Source: Pipra filicauda
Lineage: Eukaryota > Chordata > Aves > Passeriformes > Pipridae
Direction: 5' to 3'
Assembly (NCBI RefSeq): GCF_003945595.2
Contig: NW_024104521.1
Span: 434,001-498,000 of the forward strand
DNA: 64,000 bases
The position numbers and the translations under genes were made by a program. The number at the start of each line of letters is the position of its first letter. Position 1 is the stretch's first letter. The notes beneath the pieces were generated by a model, which saw only the letters and a list, made by a program, of their open reading frames with translations, was not told the DNA's origin and made no database searches. Shown in pieces: positions 61,755-64,000 of the stretch.

Positions 61755-61935
61755 GCTCTACTCATTAGTGATGTTTTCATTAGGAGAAGTGGTTTGGTTT
61801 TGTTTAAGCCAAATTGCTGTGCTTGGGAGATGATAAATCCATCTGCTGGCAAATCACTCTCCTGCCGCCGGAATGGATCCCAGCCCTAGGCTTTAATCAT
61901 GCCGCAGATGAATGAGCCTCTAGTGAAACAAATCT
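61755..61935. promoter_or_regulatory. Candidate intronic enhancer of KCNIP2
   Basis: This is a low-GC block with 'actcattagtgatg', 'ttttcattaggag', 'gagatgataaatcc' and 'ggctttaatcatgcc'. It holds several TAAT/ATTA cores and a GATAA core within 180 bases of otherwise GC-rich intron. Inference only. Confidence 0.28.
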
Positions 61936-62367
61936 CCCTGCTGTCCCTTGCCAGGGGGGCTGAACTGGGTGGGCTAATGCCATGGTGAGGAGCTCTGGCT
62001 TGGGGTAGAGAATCAAAAGCCTTCACTAAGGTTGCAGAGCCCTGAGGGTGGTTATTGCTGAGCAAGTGAAATTCTGGGGCTATTGCAAGTGGCTTCCCTG
62101 GGAGCAAAGGGGGAGAGGATCCCCTTTCCATGGGGCAGGGGCTGTGGGTGGGTGCAGGGGTCCTGTTCAACCCACCATCCATGCCAGAATGCCGGGGCTG
62201 GGTGGATACCATGCCACAGTGGTGAGTGGCAGGATACGGAGGATAAATGTCCCCGCTCCCAGCGATACCCCACACTGAGTGCTTTGCAAATGGTATGTGG
62301 CAGTTGGGCTGTGCTGGGTGGGAGGCTCTTATTGGGGTCCCCAAGCTGCTATGGCTCCGGCTGCTTC

Positions 62368-62455
62368 TGGCTTTTAAGTAAATTTGTCTTCCGCTTCAAA
62401 TGAAAACGGGTGGTGCAGTCCCCGGAGAGCAGTGAGAGTAATTAGCTTGTTTGGA
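62368..62455. promoter_or_regulatory. Candidate intronic regulatory block of KCNIP2
   Basis: A short AT-rich block in GC-rich intron. It contains 'ttttaagtaaatttgtcttc', 'cttcaaatgaaaacgg' and 'gagtaattagcttgtttgg', the last with a palindromic TAATTA core. The call rests on composition and motifs only. Confidence 0.22.
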
Positions 62456-64000
62456 GAGGGAACCCTGCAAGGGGGGAGCTGGGGGCAGGATATTGCTGCC
62501 TTCAACAGGAGCTGACGGGGATGTGGGATGCAGGAGGGTGTCACCTTCAGTGCTTCTGAATCTGGGCTTTCTTGAACGTTTCCCCTCTGGTCCAGACAGG
62601 GCAAGTCACCTACAGAAACCTATGGGCAGGGGTGCTGTTGGCATGCCTCACATGCCTCTCCTGCCCCTAAGGCTCAGCTCCTTCTGGTTCTAGGTGATTC
62701 CAGCCCCATTTTGGCAGGAGGCACTCTGCTTTTGAACCTGCTGGGTTGGGGTCCCCTCCTGTTCAGGCAGCTGGCACCCCTCCCAACCCTGGGCCAGTGT
62801 TGGCATTGCTGCTGGGGACTCTGGGTGCAGCAAGAGGGTCAGTGTCCCATCCGTGCTGCTCCTGCTTACTCCACCTGGGGACGTGGGGGCCTGGGGATGC
62901 TGAGGTCTGCAGGACATACAAGCAGGTGCCCCAGCTCCAAGCACTGGTGCTCATCCGATTCCTGCACCAGCTCCATCTGCAATGAGCGTTTTGGAGGCTG
63001 TGCCCTGCTCAAGGCAAGGATACTGCATACCCCTGCATGTAGACAAACCTGATCCATGCTCCTCTTAGAGAGCCCTGGGCTGTACCTGGGATAAGCAGGT
63101 GGCTTTGTCTTGTGACATCTGTGGAGAGGTCTGTCAAGGACCACACTGCAGTAGCAGCGGTGCCTGTAGGTAGACAGGGGATACTCAGAGCCCTGAGGGA
63201 TGGTGCCAGAATGGCAGTGGAGATGGATGACTTCACCTCTGGCCCCTCTCCACAGAGCAGATCGGGGACAATGATGGAGAGACTAACTCAGCAGGTGGGG
63301 TGGTGGTACAAATCTGCTGCCACAGCTCTGATGCAAAGGCTTAGGGACTGACTGGGTAAGATAGGACCATCCCTGGGCTGTCATGCTGTGCCTGTGAGAC
63401 ATGTCCTGTCCCATGGCAGTGACATTCCTGCAGGGAAGGGGCTAGACCGTCTGAAGCAGAGGAAGTTTTCTTGGCAAGACACTACTGTGAGAGACTGACA
63501 GGACTCTGTCACTGAGCCTCTGTGGGGCAGAAAGTGGGACCTTGCTCTTGGCTTCAGGCACTGACCTGAGCAGCAGAGCTGGGATGCTCCAGCTCCCTTA
63601 CCTGCCCTCTTCCCATCACCAACAACGCATTTGGACACCAAAAAAAGTGCTTTTTAGGGATGGAGCCTTGATGATGGTCTGGCCAGGATTTGAGTCACAG
63701 GGAAGAGGGGGTTCTGTTTTTTTTTTTCCCTTGACCCAGCTGGGGAAGCTGTGGGATGCAGGGAGGTACTAGAAAACTTGCACAGCCCTGGGTCGGGAGC
63801 CAGGGAAGAGCCATCCAGCTGCTTTCATCGGTTTCTGCAGCCCATCCAGCTGTGTTGGGGTGAAATGAGAGCTGGCCTGCTCACTAACGAGATTAGACAG
63901 GCAAGCCATTGCTCCTGGCCCCTTTGGTTAATCGCTTCTTCCTAGATTGAATTTTTTTAAATTGCATTGCTTACAGAAAGGCCCTGAATGGGTTTAAAGG

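Larger units (their letters stand above)
56466..64000 (+). other. KCNIP2: KCNIP2 intron 1 (5' part; continues beyond window)
   Basis: The intron starts with a strong GTGAGT donor and continues to the window end. I looked for the second exon, expected to encode a basic segment followed by a Cys-Cys palmitoylation site, and did not find it. GC content stays high, producing many long chance ORFs (up to 245 codons at 60204-60941), none recognisable. AT-rich blocks at about 58920-59075, 61755-61935, 62368-62455 and 63880-64000 stand out as candidate regulatory DNA. Small repeats occur at 59504-59531 and as a T run at 63717-63727. Confidence 0.75.

Noticed and set aside
1..64000. CRISPR arrays, bacterial operons, phage or plasmid features
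   Set aside because: The window is clearly vertebrate genomic DNA; no regularly spaced repeats or bacterial gene organisation occur.

Overview
The window is nuclear DNA from a bird, most likely a passerine. It carries the 3' end of ARMH3 (formerly C10orf76) and the promoter and first coding exon of KCNIP2, both on the + strand. The vertebrate setting shows in short conserved exons with GT..AG junctions inside very long introns. The avian assignment rests on CR1 retrotransposon fragments, a long terminal repeat of a type common in bird genomes, and a tRNA-Ile-derived SINE with a CR1-like tail. I recall that SINE (TguSINE1 type) as a passerine element. The gene order ARMH3 then KCNIP2, in the same orientation, matches human 10q24 as I remember it, so each identification supports the other.

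Layout. 1-14062 is an ARMH3 intron with an old LTR (about 596-1521), the SINE (about 9960-10103) and a CR1 3' fragment (about 12124-12705). Three ARMH3 coding exons follow: 14063-14141, 39785-39901 and 45840-45932. Together they give the last 95 residues, and all join in phase. The intron between the first two is about 25.6 kb and has no gene I can recognise. The 3' UTR ends near an AATAAA at 46262. The next 10 kb, to about 55.9 kb, is intergenic and clearly more GC-rich than the left half. A CpG island at about 55950-56700 holds the KCNIP2 first exon (ATG 56393, donor after 56465). The rest of the window is KCNIP2 intron 1, with no further KCNIP2 exon seen.

Function. ARMH3 is an armadillo-like helical protein of the Golgi that works with PI4KB and GBF1. 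KCNIP2 (KChIP2) is an EF-hand calcium sensor and auxiliary subunit of Kv4 potassium channels, and is central to the cardiac transient outward current. The two genes are neighbours but not known functional partners.

No previously undescribed system is evident. The items most worth a second look are a GC-rich island in the large ARMH3 intron ending in a plausible alternative terminal exon (33728-33790), a 252-codon antisense ORF that looks like a LINE fossil (40808-41566), and several AT-rich, homeodomain-site-bearing blocks in the GC-rich KCNIP2 flank and intron that could be enhancers. Almost all other open frames look like chance ORFs in noncoding DNA.
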